Made by a program: the position numbers and the translations under genes
The notes under the pieces: model-generated
The model's input: the letters and a program-made list of their open reading frames with translations, nothing else
Database searches by the model: none
Told to the model about the DNA's origin: nothing
Part shown: positions 8,348 through 16,398 of the stretch, in pieces
How the letters are laid out: every line of letters starts with the position of its first letter
Position numbering within the stretch: the first letter of the stretch is position 1
Assembly: GCA_017522205.1 (NCBI GenBank)
Contig: JAFWZS010000061.1
Coordinates: forward strand, 1-35,319
DNA length: 35,319 bases
Source: Clostridia bacterium
GTDB taxonomy: Bacteria; Bacillota; Clostridia; Oscillospirales; Acutalibacteraceae
Direction of reading: 5' to 3'

Positions 8348-9073
8348 TTAATCATCCATTCTTACTGCAGTTTCAAGAGCAATTTTCATCATATCCGTAA
8401 AAGTGTTTTGTCTTTCTTCTGCTGTGCAGGCTTCACCTTTAAGGGGAAGGTCAGAAATAGTACAGATTGCAAGTGCGTTCTTTCTCAGTCTTCTTGCGGT
8501 GAGGTAAAGTCCTGCCGCTTCCATTTCAACGGCTACAGAGCCAGCCTCAGCCCATTTTTTTAATGAATCCGGGTCAGCATCGTAGAAGGTATCGCTTGAA
8601 TACAGATTGCCTACTTTAAGATTGAGACCAAGCTTTTTTGCTTCTTCAATTGCAGCAGAAAGAAGCTCATAAGAGCAGGTAGCTGCAAGTGTACCGTTTA
8701 ATCCGTATTGCTTACCGAAGCCGGAATTTGTGTCTGCACCGATTCCTGCAACAACGTCACGAAGCTTTATGCCTTCCTTAAGACCGCCTGCAGAGCCGAT
8801 TCTGATAATGTTTTCTACTCCGAAACAGCTGTAAAGCTCATAGCTGTAAATACCTATTGACGGAATACCCATACCGCTTGCCATAACTGAAACCCTGTGG
8901 CCTTTATATGTGCCGGTATAGCCGTGAATACCTCTTACGTTGTTGATGAGCTCAGCGTTTTCAAGAAAGGTTTCTGCAATCATTTTAGCTCTCAGCGGAT
9001 CACCGGGCATAAGTACAGTTTTTGCGAAGGATGAGCCTTCCTTTAAGTTGATGTGTGGTGTTGAAACTGACAT
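8348..9073 (-). CDS. deoD: Purine-nucleoside phosphorylase, DeoD type
   Basis: Phosphorolysis of purine (deoxy)nucleosides to the free base and (deoxy)ribose-1-phosphate. At 241 residues it matches the bacterial hexameric DeoD class. Landmarks are TVLMPGDPLRAKMIAETFL at the phosphate-binding N-terminus, SGMGIPSIGIYSYELY, IGSAGGLKEGIKLRD and the sugar-binding VEMEAAGLY. The catalytic ISDLPLKGE stretch holds the Asp that protonates 6-oxo/6-amino purines. An ATG follows AAGGAGAAGATT. It lies 33 bases after deoC and abuts deoB, so all three deo enzymes share one message. Confidence 0.95.
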   Translation of the reverse strand: MSVSTPHINLKEGSSFAKTVLMPGDPLRAKMIAETFLENAELINNVRGIHGYTGTYKGHRVSVMASGMGIPSIGIYSYELYSCFGVENIIRIGSAGGLKEGIKLRDVVAGIGADTNSGFGKQYGLNGTLAATCSYELLSAAIEEAKKLGLNLKVGNLYSSDTFYDADPDSLKKWAEAGSVAVEMEAAGLYLTARRLRKNALAICTISDLPLKGEACTAEERQNTFTDMMKIALETAVRMDD

Positions 9074-9106
9074 AATCTTCTCCTTTTTTGTTCTGCTACC
9101 GTTATC

Positions 9107-9772
9107 TTAGTAGCCTTGTGATTCTTCATTTTTTACAATTTTTACTATTCTGCTTGTGCCGAGTCTTTCTGCTCCTAGACTGAGCATATCTTCAGCGTCC
9201 TTAATGCTTGAAATTCCGCCTGCCGCCTTGATTTTAAGGTGTGAAGCAACGTTATCGTTGAAAAGCTTTATATCTTCCCTGGTAGCTCCGCCTGTTGAAA
9301 ATCCCGTTGAGGTTTTGATGAAATCTGCACCTGATTCAGATACAATCTTACACATTTTTATCTTTTCCTCCTCGGTGAGAAGGCAGGTTTCAATAATAAC
9401 CTTCAGAAGCTTGCCTTTGCACGCCTTTTTCACTTCGGAAATTTCATAAAGCACATCGTCGAAGCGCTTGTCTTTAAGCATTCCGATATTGATTACCATA
9501 TCAATTTCGTCGGCACCGTTTTCTATAGCGTCATAAGCCTCAAAGCATTTCGCCTTGGTAGTATTATATCCGTTTGGAAAACCGATAACCGTGCAGATTT
9601 TTATTCTGCCGTTTGCGTATTCCCATGCTTTTTTCACATAAGATGGCGGAATACATACGCTTGCACAGCCGTATTTAATTCCGTCATCGCAGATAGCCTT
9701 AATTTCTTCCCACGTTGCACTCTGCGAAAGCAGGGTATGATCAACATAAGATAGAATTTTTTTAATATCCAT
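9107..9772 (-). CDS. deoC: Deoxyribose-phosphate aldolase
   Basis: First gene of the salvage operon. It cleaves 2-deoxyribose-5-phosphate to glyceraldehyde-3-phosphate and acetaldehyde by a Schiff-base mechanism. The 221-residue TIM-barrel protein has Lys153 in [17 protein letters not shown] as the Schiff-base lysine, the helper Asp in [14 protein letters not shown], and the substrate loop KAAGGISS near the C-terminus. The start ATG is preceded by TGGAGGTACAAAT. The promoter region lies directly upstream. No repressor gene of the DeoR type is adjacent, so control is presumably in trans. Confidence 0.95.
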   Translation of the reverse strand: MDIKKILSYVDHTLLSQSATWEEIKAICDDGIKYGCASVCIPPSYVKKAWEYANGRIKICTVIGFPNGYNTTKAKCFEAYDAIENGADEIDMVINIGMLKDKRFDDVLYEISEVKKACKGKLLKVIIETCLLTEEEKIKMCKIVSESGADFIKTSTGFSTGGATREDIKLFNDNVASHLKIKAAGGISSIKDAEDMLSLGAERLGTSRIVKIVKNEESQGY

Positions 9773-9816
9773 ATTTGTACCTCCATAAGAACTTCATTTA
9801 ATATTATTACACACTT

Positions 9817-9845
9817 ATATTATAATCACTCAAAGAAAAAGTCAA
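9817..9845 (-). promoter_or_regulatory. Promoter of the deo/nup salvage operon
   Basis: Reading the minus strand, TTGACT (9840-9845) is followed by TATAAT (9819-9824) at a 15-base spacing, or by TAATAT (9817-9822) at the ideal 17. It lies about 45 bases before the deoC ATG. It points away from the consensus promoter for the phosphoribosyltransferase gene, so the two promoters are arranged back to back about 40 bases apart. Confidence 0.55.
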
Positions 9846-9885
9846 ATATTTTATTTTAATTTATATAAAGCAAATTGCAGGATGC

Positions 9886-9914
9886 TTGACACCCATTGCC
9901 AAAAAGAGTATAAT
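9886..9914 (+). promoter_or_regulatory. Perfect-consensus sigma-A promoter
   Basis: TTGACA at 9886-9891 and TATAAT at 9909-9914 are separated by exactly 17 bases, a full consensus match for the housekeeping sigma factor. Transcription should start near 9921, about 34 bases before the phosphoribosyltransferase ATG. A match this good predicts strong transcription of the downstream pair of genes unless a regulator intervenes. Confidence 0.85.
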
Positions 9915-9954
9915 TTTTCTGTAAATAAATCTGATTGAAAGAAGTGAATTTCCA

Positions 9955-10491
9955 ATGGAAACATATAAAATGACTATTGCGGGACTCGAAAGAGAGCTTC
10001 CCATCTGTACAGTAAACGAAAAACTGGATATTGCCGCTTTTGTAATTTTCGGTGATGCTGAACTTACAGTTGCTGCAGCTGCAGAGCTCTTAAAGGTTTG
10101 CCCCGAATTTGATTTCATCGTTTCTCCTGAAGCAAAGGCAATTCCTCTTGCTCACGAAATGTCAAGACAGAGCGGTAAGAAGTACTTTATCTGCCGTAAG
10201 GGCGCAAAGCTCTATATGAAAGAACCTGTTTCAGTTAACGTGCGTTCAATTACCACCGATAAGGTGCAGACAGTTTATCTTGACGGTCTTGAAGGCGAAC
10301 AGATGAGAGGCAAAAGAGTGCTTATTCTCGACGACGTCATCAGCACAGGTGAATCCCTCGCAGCTGTTCAGGAACTTCTAAGAAACTTTGATGTAAACGT
10401 TGTCGGTCAGGCAGCTATTCTCGCTGAAGGCGATGCAGCTGACAGAGATGATATTATCTATCTTGAAAAGCTTCCTCTCTTCTTTAAATAA
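9955..10491 (+). CDS. Adenine phosphoribosyltransferase-like protein
   Basis: A type I phosphoribosyltransferase of 178 residues, probably joining a purine base to PRPP. The PRPP loop is VLILDDVISTGES. Earlier segments FDFIVSPEAKAIPLA and FICRKGAKLYM align by eye with the APRT landmarks around EARGF and RKxGKLP. The N-terminus is not the usual APRT start, so this is a divergent relative and the substrate is uncertain. Adenine salvage would suit the purine phosphorylase product made by the divergent operon. The ATG at 9955 has only a weak ribosome site (AAGAAGTG, long spacing), in contrast with its perfect promoter. Its stop lies 6 bases from the next gene. Confidence 0.8.
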   Translation: METYKMTIAGLERELPICTVNEKLDIAAFVIFGDAELTVAAAAELLKVCPEFDFIVSPEAKAIPLAHEMSRQSGKKYFICRKGAKLYMKEPVSVNVRSITTDKVQTVYLDGLEGEQMRGKRVLILDDVISTGESLAAVQELLRNFDVNVVGQAAILAEGDAADRDDIIYLEKLPLFFK

Positions 10492-10497
10492 GCAGCC

Positions 10498-12372
10498 GTG
10501 AAAAGACCGCTTACCGTTTTCGGCTTTACAATGCTCTTTACCTTGCTCGTAGTGAACAATTTTTCAAACGGGCTTGTTTTGGTGACGGTAAGTGTTCTTT
10601 CCTTTGTGGCATTTCTTTTATCTTTAATATTCAGAAAAATAAGACGGGCCGGGTTGATTCCTTGTGTACTTTCGGGAATTGCCATAGCCTGTCTGTTGCT
10701 TTTTTTCTCTGATATATCCTATAACCGTGCTCTTGAATTCAAAGGGGATAATCTCACCGTTTCGGGTACTGTCTGCGAAAATCCCGAATTTAACAGAGAA
10801 AAGGGGAGATATTACTGTGTAATAAAGCTCCGCAGTATTTCCGACAAAAAAGCCGATGGCAAGCTACGTATATCCTTCAGCGAAACAAAAGATGAAATCG
10901 ACCACGAAAGTCTGCAAATAGGCGACAAGGTGAGCTTTACTGCAACGGTTTATGAAACAGGTGAAAGCAGTGAAAGTATAAAACGTTATTTCCGCAGTCA
11001 GGGGATAAATCTTGGTGCATATTCCGTTAAAAATCTTCAGGTGGAAAAGCCGTTTATCCGTGGAGTGTATTACTATGCCGAACTTTTAAGAGTGAAAGCT
11101 ACAGATGTGATTATCCGCCATTTCAGCGGTGACACGGCAGGACTTATGGTGGCAATACTCACGGGTGATAAATCCTATGTCAGTGAGGATTTCTACACCT
11201 TTTCAAGGTATTCGGGTGTTGCTCATCTTATGGCTGTTTCAGGACTTCACCTTTCTTTGTGGGTGTTTCTCATTGGTTATCTCCTTGAAATAAAAGGCAA
11301 AAAGAGCAAAATCCCTTATCTTATAATGCTCATTTGCGTTGTTTTTATGATGAACTATGCTTCTCTTTCGGGCTCAGTAAAACGAGCGGGTCTTATGACG
11401 CTGCTTTACCTTTTCGGAAAACTTACAGGCAGAAATTCCGATGCACTCAATTCTTTAGGTTTTGCCCTTTCGGCAATAGTTATCCATAATCCCTACGCAG
11501 TTTATGATGTTGGGTTTATGCTCTCGCTTTTCTCCACCTTAGGTATACTTGTTATGGCGCTTCCTCTCAGTAATATGCTTCTTAAAAGGCAACGCACCTT
11601 ACTTGAAGGCACGTTAAAACTGAAGGCTATAACGGCAGTAAGCGAAAGCATTCTTGTCAGCTTTTCTGTAGCTCTCTTCACGTTGCCCATAACTACATAT
11701 TATTTTGGGTATATCTCATCGGTTTCGGCACTCACAAATCTTCTGATTCTGCCTTTGAGTATGCCTTTGGTAGTTGCGACAGGTTTGTTCTCTGTCTTTT
11801 CCTCGTTGCCGTTTGTTTCAACTGTTCTCGGACTTTTCTGCAGATGTGTTTCGGAGTTCATAATAACCGTTGTATCCTTTATGGGTTCGCTGAGTTTTGC
11901 AAAAATTCACCTTGATTATAACTTCCTTTTTCCGTTTTTGATTCTGTGCGGAATCGGTTTGTATCTTATTGCAGTGCTTAAAAGCAGAAAGCTGAAAAAG
12001 CTTATTGCAATTGCTCTTGTGCTGATTTTTACCGTGCAGTTTTCGGCGGAATACGCTTTGCACCTTACTGCCCACAGGATAAATTACTTTTCCGATGAGA
12101 ACTGTTATCTTATATCTGTGCGTGACAAAGGTGTTCTTGTTGGTTTTTCGGGAGATTACTACCTATACGAAAACATCCGTGACCATATAGAAAGAACGGG
12201 CGTTAAAATTGAAGCCGTTCTGCCTGATGAAAACGCAGAATACCTGAATCTTAATTACGCCGAATATGAGCTTGGTGCAAGTATAATCGAGGGTGACTGC
12301 AAGGTCAGTCTTTATGGTGTTGTGGATATTATTAAAAAAGATGGTGTAGTGACTGTTACGGATAAATATTAA
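10498..12372 (+). CDS. ComEC/Rec2-family membrane protein with degenerate C-terminal domain
   Basis: Relative of the DNA-uptake channel ComEC, 624 residues. Order of parts: about three N-terminal membrane segments; a soluble OB-fold-like stretch (about 85-170) starting LTVSGTVCENPE; then the polytopic competence domain with LTGDKSYVSEDF and AHLMAVSGLHLSL (His243, Ser248, Gly249, His251). Helices continue to about residue 515. Full ComEC proteins end in a metallo-beta-lactamase domain. Here only about 100 residues remain, in which NCYLISVRDKGVLVGFSG seems to match its first strands but no HxHxDH metal motif exists. Start is a GTG with no visible ribosome site, 6 bases after the previous stop, so it depends on translational coupling. 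Whether it still moves DNA is unknown. Confidence 0.82.
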   Translation: MKRPLTVFGFTMLFTLLVVNNFSNGLVLVTVSVLSFVAFLLSLIFRKIRRAGLIPCVLSGIAIACLLLFFSDISYNRALEFKGDNLTVSGTVCENPEFNREKGRYYCVIKLRSISDKKADGKLRISFSETKDEIDHESLQIGDKVSFTATVYETGESSESIKRYFRSQGINLGAYSVKNLQVEKPFIRGVYYYAELLRVKATDVIIRHFSGDTAGLMVAILTGDKSYVSEDFYTFSRYSGVAHLMAVSGLHLSLWVFLIGYLLEIKGKKSKIPYLIMLICVVFMMNYASLSGSVKRAGLMTLLYLFGKLTGRNSDALNSLGFALSAIVIHNPYAVYDVGFMLSLFSTLGILVMALPLSNMLLKRQRTLLEGTLKLKAITAVSESILVSFSVALFTLPITTYYFGYISSVSALTNLLILPLSMPLVVATGLFSVFSSLPFVSTVLGLFCRCVSEFIITVVSFMGSLSFAKIHLDYNFLFPFLILCGIGLYLIAVLKSRKLKKLIAIALVLIFTVQFSAEYALHLTAHRINYFSDENCYLISVRDKGVLVGFSGDYYLYENIRDHIERTGVKIEAVLPDENAEYLNLNYAEYELGASIIEGDCKVSLYGVVDIIKKDGVVTVTDKY

Positions 12373-12382
12373 CGAAATCTTC

Positions 12383-12411
12383 TTGTAAATCTGTTTGAGA
12401 TAGTATATTAT
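12383..12411 (+). promoter_or_regulatory. Putative promoter of the GH13 gene
   Basis: TTGTAA (12383-12388), 17 bases, TATTAT (12406-12411), immediately after the ComEC-like stop codon and about 33 bases before the GH13 ATG. It supports the GH13 gene being its own transcription unit, with the terminator at 14344. Confidence 0.5.
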
Positions 12412-12444
12412 AAAGAAGTAGAAAATTTAACTTTGGAGGAAAAT

Positions 12445-14340
12445 ATGTTAGTAAACAAAAACACAAAACTTAAAGACATAGTATCAACCCCTGCAGGCCA
12501 CGATATAATTATGAAGGTCTGCACATCATTGGGACTTTCAGGTGACATTCTTAAAAAAGGCCCGCTTTCAAATCTCACCCTCGGAATGCTCAGCAAGGTT
12601 TCAGGCGGTAAAATCAGCGATGAACTTATTGATTCAATCCTTAATGTTCTCAACAGTGAGCAGGACACTCCTCTTATGGATGATGCTCCTGTTGAAAAAA
12701 AGTGGTGGAAGGAAGCCGTATTCTATCAGATTTATCCCCGTTCCTTCAAGGACAGTAACGGGGACGGCATCGGTGACCTGAAGGGTATCATCGAAAAGCT
12801 GGACTATCTCAAAGAGCTTGGCGTTGACGCAATCTGGTGCAGTCCCATTTACGATTCACCTAACGACGACAACGGCTACGACATCCGTAATTACAACAAA
12901 ATTATGGAAGAATTCGGAACAATGAAGGATTTCGACAAGCTCCTTAAAGAAATTCACAAGCGTGATATGAAGCTCATTATGGACCTTGTTATCAACCACA
13001 GCTCAGATGAGCACGAGTGGTTTGTTTCTTCTGCAACTGACCCCGAATCACCCTACAAGGATTACTATATCTGGAGAGACGGAAACGGAGATAATCCGCC
13101 CAACAACTGGGACAGCATTTTCTCAGGCTCAGCTTGGAACTATTATCCCGAAAGAAAGCAGTGGGCGCTTCATCTTTTCTCAAAAAAGCAGATGGACTTC
13201 AACTGGGAAAACGAAAAACTGCGTAAAGACCTTTACAAGATGATTAACGGTTGGCTTAAAAAGGGTGTTGACGGCTTCCGTCTTGATGTAATCAGCTTCA
13301 TTTCAAAAACTGACGGACTTCCCGACGGTAACCCCGTTATCGGCTCACTTATGGGTACAAAGGGTGTTGAGCATTACTTCTACGGCCCCAGACTGCACAA
13401 GTATCTTAAGGAAATGAACGAAAACTGCTTCAGTAAATTTGATGCTTTCACCGTTGGCGAATGTCAGGGTACGGGTATTGAAATGAGCAAACTTATGACA
13501 GGGGACTACCGTAACGAGCTGAGTGTTGTTTTCTCATTTGACCACGTTGAAAATCCCGGAAAGAAGCGTTTCAGCGTTTACAAATATGACCTCAGACCTA
13601 TGGCTAAGGAGCTTGTAAACTGGCAGCTCAATTACGGCAACCATTGTTGGCCCACAGTTTTCGTTGAAAACCACGACCTTACAAGAATGGCATCAAAGGT
13701 TTGTCCCGAGGGCTATTACAGAGAGGAAATGAGCAAACTTCTTGCAGTTATGCAGATGACCTTTAAGGGCGTACCTTTTATTTATCAGGGTCAGGAGCTT
13801 GGTATGACCAATGCTAACTTCGGCAGTATGGAAGACATTCGTGACGTTGAAGCCATCAACTATTATAAGGAACTCACCGATAACGGCACTTCACCCGGTG
13901 AAGCCTTCAGAGTTATCAAGGCTGGTACACGAGACAACGGCAGAACACCTATGTGCTGGACAAGCGATAAGAATGCCGGCTTCACTACCGGTACACCCTG
14001 GATTCAGGTAATTGACGGATACGAAAAAATCAACGCAGAGGTTGAGGATAAGGATGCAAATTCCGTTCTCAATTTCTACCGCAAAATGACAAAGCTCCGT
14101 CACGAAAACAGCACTCTTGTGTACGGTGATTTCAGACTTACTCACAAAAACTGGAAGGATGTTCTCTCTTACTACCGTACCGACGAAAACGGAACTTTCT
14201 ATGTTGAACTTAACCTTACTGCAAAGATTCAGAAGAAACCGGTATGTACAAACGGTTTTGAACTTGTAGTTACAAACGTGTCCGCAAAGAGAACGGATGA
14301 GCTCGTACCCTTTGAGGCAAACGTTTATAAGCTGAGATAA
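12445..14340 (+). CDS. GH13 alpha-glucosidase (oligo-1,6-glucosidase type) with N-terminal helical module
   Basis: Cytoplasmic glycoside hydrolase for alpha-linked gluco-oligosaccharides; there is no signal peptide. Length is 631 residues, about 70-80 more than oligo-1,6-glucosidases, because of an extra N-terminal module (about 1-75, with MLSKVSGGKISDELIDSIL). The barrel begins at WWKEAVFYQIYPRSFKDSNG. All four conserved regions are present: Asp180 and His185 in DLVINHSS, nucleophile Asp281 in GFRLDVISF, acid/base Glu339 in TVGECQG, and transition-state stabiliser Asp411 in VENHDLTR. VINH in region I and the QGQELGMTN loop fit the oligo-1,6-glucosidase/trehalose-6-phosphate hydrolase subgroup; the substrate cannot be fixed by eye. 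The ATG at 12445 follows TGGAGGAAAAT; an in-frame TTG inside that site is rejected. Confidence 0.9.
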   Translation: MLVNKNTKLKDIVSTPAGHDIIMKVCTSLGLSGDILKKGPLSNLTLGMLSKVSGGKISDELIDSILNVLNSEQDTPLMDDAPVEKKWWKEAVFYQIYPRSFKDSNGDGIGDLKGIIEKLDYLKELGVDAIWCSPIYDSPNDDNGYDIRNYNKIMEEFGTMKDFDKLLKEIHKRDMKLIMDLVINHSSDEHEWFVSSATDPESPYKDYYIWRDGNGDNPPNNWDSIFSGSAWNYYPERKQWALHLFSKKQMDFNWENEKLRKDLYKMINGWLKKGVDGFRLDVISFISKTDGLPDGNPVIGSLMGTKGVEHYFYGPRLHKYLKEMNENCFSKFDAFTVGECQGTGIEMSKLMTGDYRNELSVVFSFDHVENPGKKRFSVYKYDLRPMAKELVNWQLNYGNHCWPTVFVENHDLTRMASKVCPEGYYREEMSKLLAVMQMTFKGVPFIYQGQELGMTNANFGSMEDIRDVEAINYYKELTDNGTSPGEAFRVIKAGTRDNGRTPMCWTSDKNAGFTTGTPWIQVIDGYEKINAEVEDKDANSVLNFYRKMTKLRHENSTLVYGDFRLTHKNWKDVLSYYRTDENGTFYVELNLTAKIQKKPVCTNGFELVVTNVSAKRTDELVPFEANVYKLR

Positions 14341-14343
14341 AAG

Positions 14344-14377
14344 AAAACTGACTGCCCGAAAAATGGCAGTCAGTTTT
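14344..14377 (+). terminator. Terminator after the GH13 gene
   Basis: A perfect 13-bp stem AAAACTGACTGCC (14344-14356 with 14365-14377) with an 8-base loop begins 3 bases after the stop codon. The right arm ends in TTTT followed by CAT, giving a short U-tract. It separates the GH13 gene from the lipoprotein gene. Confidence 0.8.
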
Positions 14378-14430
14378 CATATATTACCCTATTTGTAAAT
14401 ATTTATATAAAAACGAAAGGGGATTTTCTA

Positions 14431-15060
14431 ATGAAAAAAACTATAATTAAACTCTCAGCTTTACTTCTGATTTTTTCCGTACTATCTGCCTGTTCAAAAA
14501 ATCAGTTTATGGATCCGGGCGGTTTCGTTTATGCTTTTAACCGTGTTTCCGATGAAGAAATTGAATTTGAGGATATTTACAGTTACAACGACGAAAACGA
14601 GGGTGTATTTGAAATATTTTTCGATGAAGACGAGCCGGATGTAGTTATGAAGCTGATAACGGAAAACGACAGGATAAAGCAGATTCGTATAGCAATTGCC
14701 AAAATTGACGGAACCGGTAAAGCTGTTATTCCGACAGCAGAAGCTATCAGCAAATTTATAGAAATTACCGAAAGTGCCATAGGAGCGTATTGTAGCTATG
14801 AAAAAAGTGAGGCTGAATCTGTGCTTAGAAATTTCGGCCTTTACAATATGGAAAACTACAGAAAAGAGGGAGAACTCACTTTAAATGAGGGCGACTTCAG
14901 CTTCGTCTATTATTCCGATTCCTTTGTCTGTGATTTTATGATAAGCAATGTCTTTCTTCATAAAATCGAAACTACGGAAAAGCCTCAGAGTAAACCCGCC
15001 TACGGTAACACAACTAATGTCAGAGGTGAAACCACACCCTTACCAACCTTCAAGCGTTGA
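14431..15060 (+). CDS. Small lipoprotein of unknown function
   Basis: I do not recognise this family. The 209-residue product has a lipoprotein signal peptide (MKKTIIKLSALLLIFSVLSAC, lipidated Cys21). An acidic soluble domain of roughly 160 residues follows, and then a Lys/Pro/Thr-rich tail (KPQSKPAYGNTTN onwards) that may be a flexible spacer at the end. No catalytic motif is visible. The ATG lies behind GAAAGGGGATTTTCTA. The last 21 bases overlap the end of glmM on the opposite strand and no terminator lies between them, so the two messages run into each other. Confidence 0.78.
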   Translation: MKKTIIKLSALLLIFSVLSACSKNQFMDPGGFVYAFNRVSDEEIEFEDIYSYNDENEGVFEIFFDEDEPDVVMKLITENDRIKQIRIAIAKIDGTGKAVIPTAEAISKFIEITESAIGAYCSYEKSEAESVLRNFGLYNMENYRKEGELTLNEGDFSFVYYSDSFVCDFMISNVFLHKIETTEKPQSKPAYGNTTNVRGETTPLPTFKR

Positions 15061-16395
15061 TGAAAGACGAGTGCAAAAGGCTTCGCATTTTTCCTCACTT
15101 TCACATTCAACCATAACTCTGATAACGGGTTCAGTGCCCGATTCTCTGATGAGGACTCTGCCCACCCCTGAAAGTTCTCTGTTGATTTCTTTCTCAGCTT
15201 TTTGCAGCTCTGCGTTTTGCAGGGCTGCTTTTTTGTCTCTTACTCTCACGTTGATGAGCCTTTGAGGAAATCTCTCAAACCCGTTCAGAAGATTACTGAG
15301 TGGCTTTCTTTTTTCTGTAAGAACCTCCATAACCATAAGCGCGGTGAGTACGCCGTCACCCGTTGTTGCATACTTTGAACAAATAATATGTCCCGACTGT
15401 TCACCGCCAAGAGAATAGCCTTTTTCAGCCATTCGCTCGTGTACGAATCTGTCACCCACGGCAGTTTTTTCTGTTTTGATTCCGATTTCATCGAAAGCTT
15501 TATAAAGGCCGAAATTGGACATAACGGTTGTAACTACGGTGTCATTTTTAAGTCTGCCTTTTTCTTTCAGATATTTTCCGCAGATGTACATAATTCCGTC
15601 TCCGTCAACCAGCTCACCCTTTTCATCAACACAGACGCATCTGTCACCGTCGCCGTCAAAAGCAAAACCAATGTCAAGATTTTCTTCCTTTACAAGTCTC
15701 TGCAGCTTTTCAGGATGCACCGAGCCACAGTCAAGGTTTATGTTTGTGCCGTCAGGCTCTGCTGAAATTACGTAGGTTTTTGCACCGAGAGCATCGAAGA
15801 CACTTTTAGCAATATTCCAGGTACTGCCGTTACTGCAGTCAAGACCTACTCTTATATTTTTGAAGCAGTCCGTTGCGATTGAAATAAGATAAGCAATGTA
15901 ACGGTTTCTGCCTGAAAAATAGTCAAAGGTTCTGCCGATTTTTTCATCCTTAGCAAGAGGCAGGTCTCCGTTTTCTTTTGTAAAATCGCTTTTTCCGTCA
16001 AGATAATCCTCTATGAGAGAAAGCAGCTCATCAGACTGTTTTTCGCCCTTTGAGTTCATAATTTTGATGCCGTTGTCATAATAGGGATTGTGACTTGCAG
16101 AAATCATAATTCCGCTGTCAAAGCCGTCAGTAACGGTGATATAAGCCACAGATGGTGTAGTAGTAACGTGAAGTAGATAAGCATCTGCACCTGAAGCGGT
16201 AATGCCTGAAGAAAGGGCATATTCAAGCATATAGCTTGAACGCCTTGTGTCCTTGCCGATTACGATTCTTGCCCTTTCACCTTTAATATTCGTAAGATAC
16301 CAACCTAAAAATCTGCCGATTTTAAAAGCGTGTATGGCGGTGATGTCAACATTAGCTTTGCCTCTGAAGCCGTCTGTGCCGAAATATTTTCCCAT
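15040..16395 (-). CDS. glmM: Phosphoglucosamine mutase
   Basis: Converts glucosamine-6-phosphate to glucosamine-1-phosphate for peptidoglycan precursor synthesis. The 451 residues are the standard length. The start MGKYFGTDGFRGKAN is the classic GlmM N-terminus. The phosphoserine loop is ISASHNPYYDNGIK with active Ser101. The metal loop is FAFDGDGDRC, and sugar-binding GGEQSGHII precedes the C-terminal phosphate-binding RESGTEPVIRVMVE. Its ribosome site AAAGGAG lies inside the last codons of the preceding gene, with 3 bases between stop and start, so the two are co-translated. It converges on the lipoprotein gene with a 21-base overlap. Confidence 0.96.
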   Translation of the reverse strand: MGKYFGTDGFRGKANVDITAIHAFKIGRFLGWYLTNIKGERARIVIGKDTRRSSYMLEYALSSGITASGADAYLLHVTTTPSVAYITVTDGFDSGIMISASHNPYYDNGIKIMNSKGEKQSDELLSLIEDYLDGKSDFTKENGDLPLAKDEKIGRTFDYFSGRNRYIAYLISIATDCFKNIRVGLDCSNGSTWNIAKSVFDALGAKTYVISAEPDGTNINLDCGSVHPEKLQRLVKEENLDIGFAFDGDGDRCVCVDEKGELVDGDGIMYICGKYLKEKGRLKNDTVVTTVMSNFGLYKAFDEIGIKTEKTAVGDRFVHERMAEKGYSLGGEQSGHIICSKYATTGDGVLTALMVMEVLTEKRKPLSNLLNGFERFPQRLINVRVRDKKAALQNAELQKAEKEINRELSGVGRVLIRESGTEPVIRVMVECESEEKCEAFCTRLSSTLEGW

Positions 16396-16398
16396 AAG

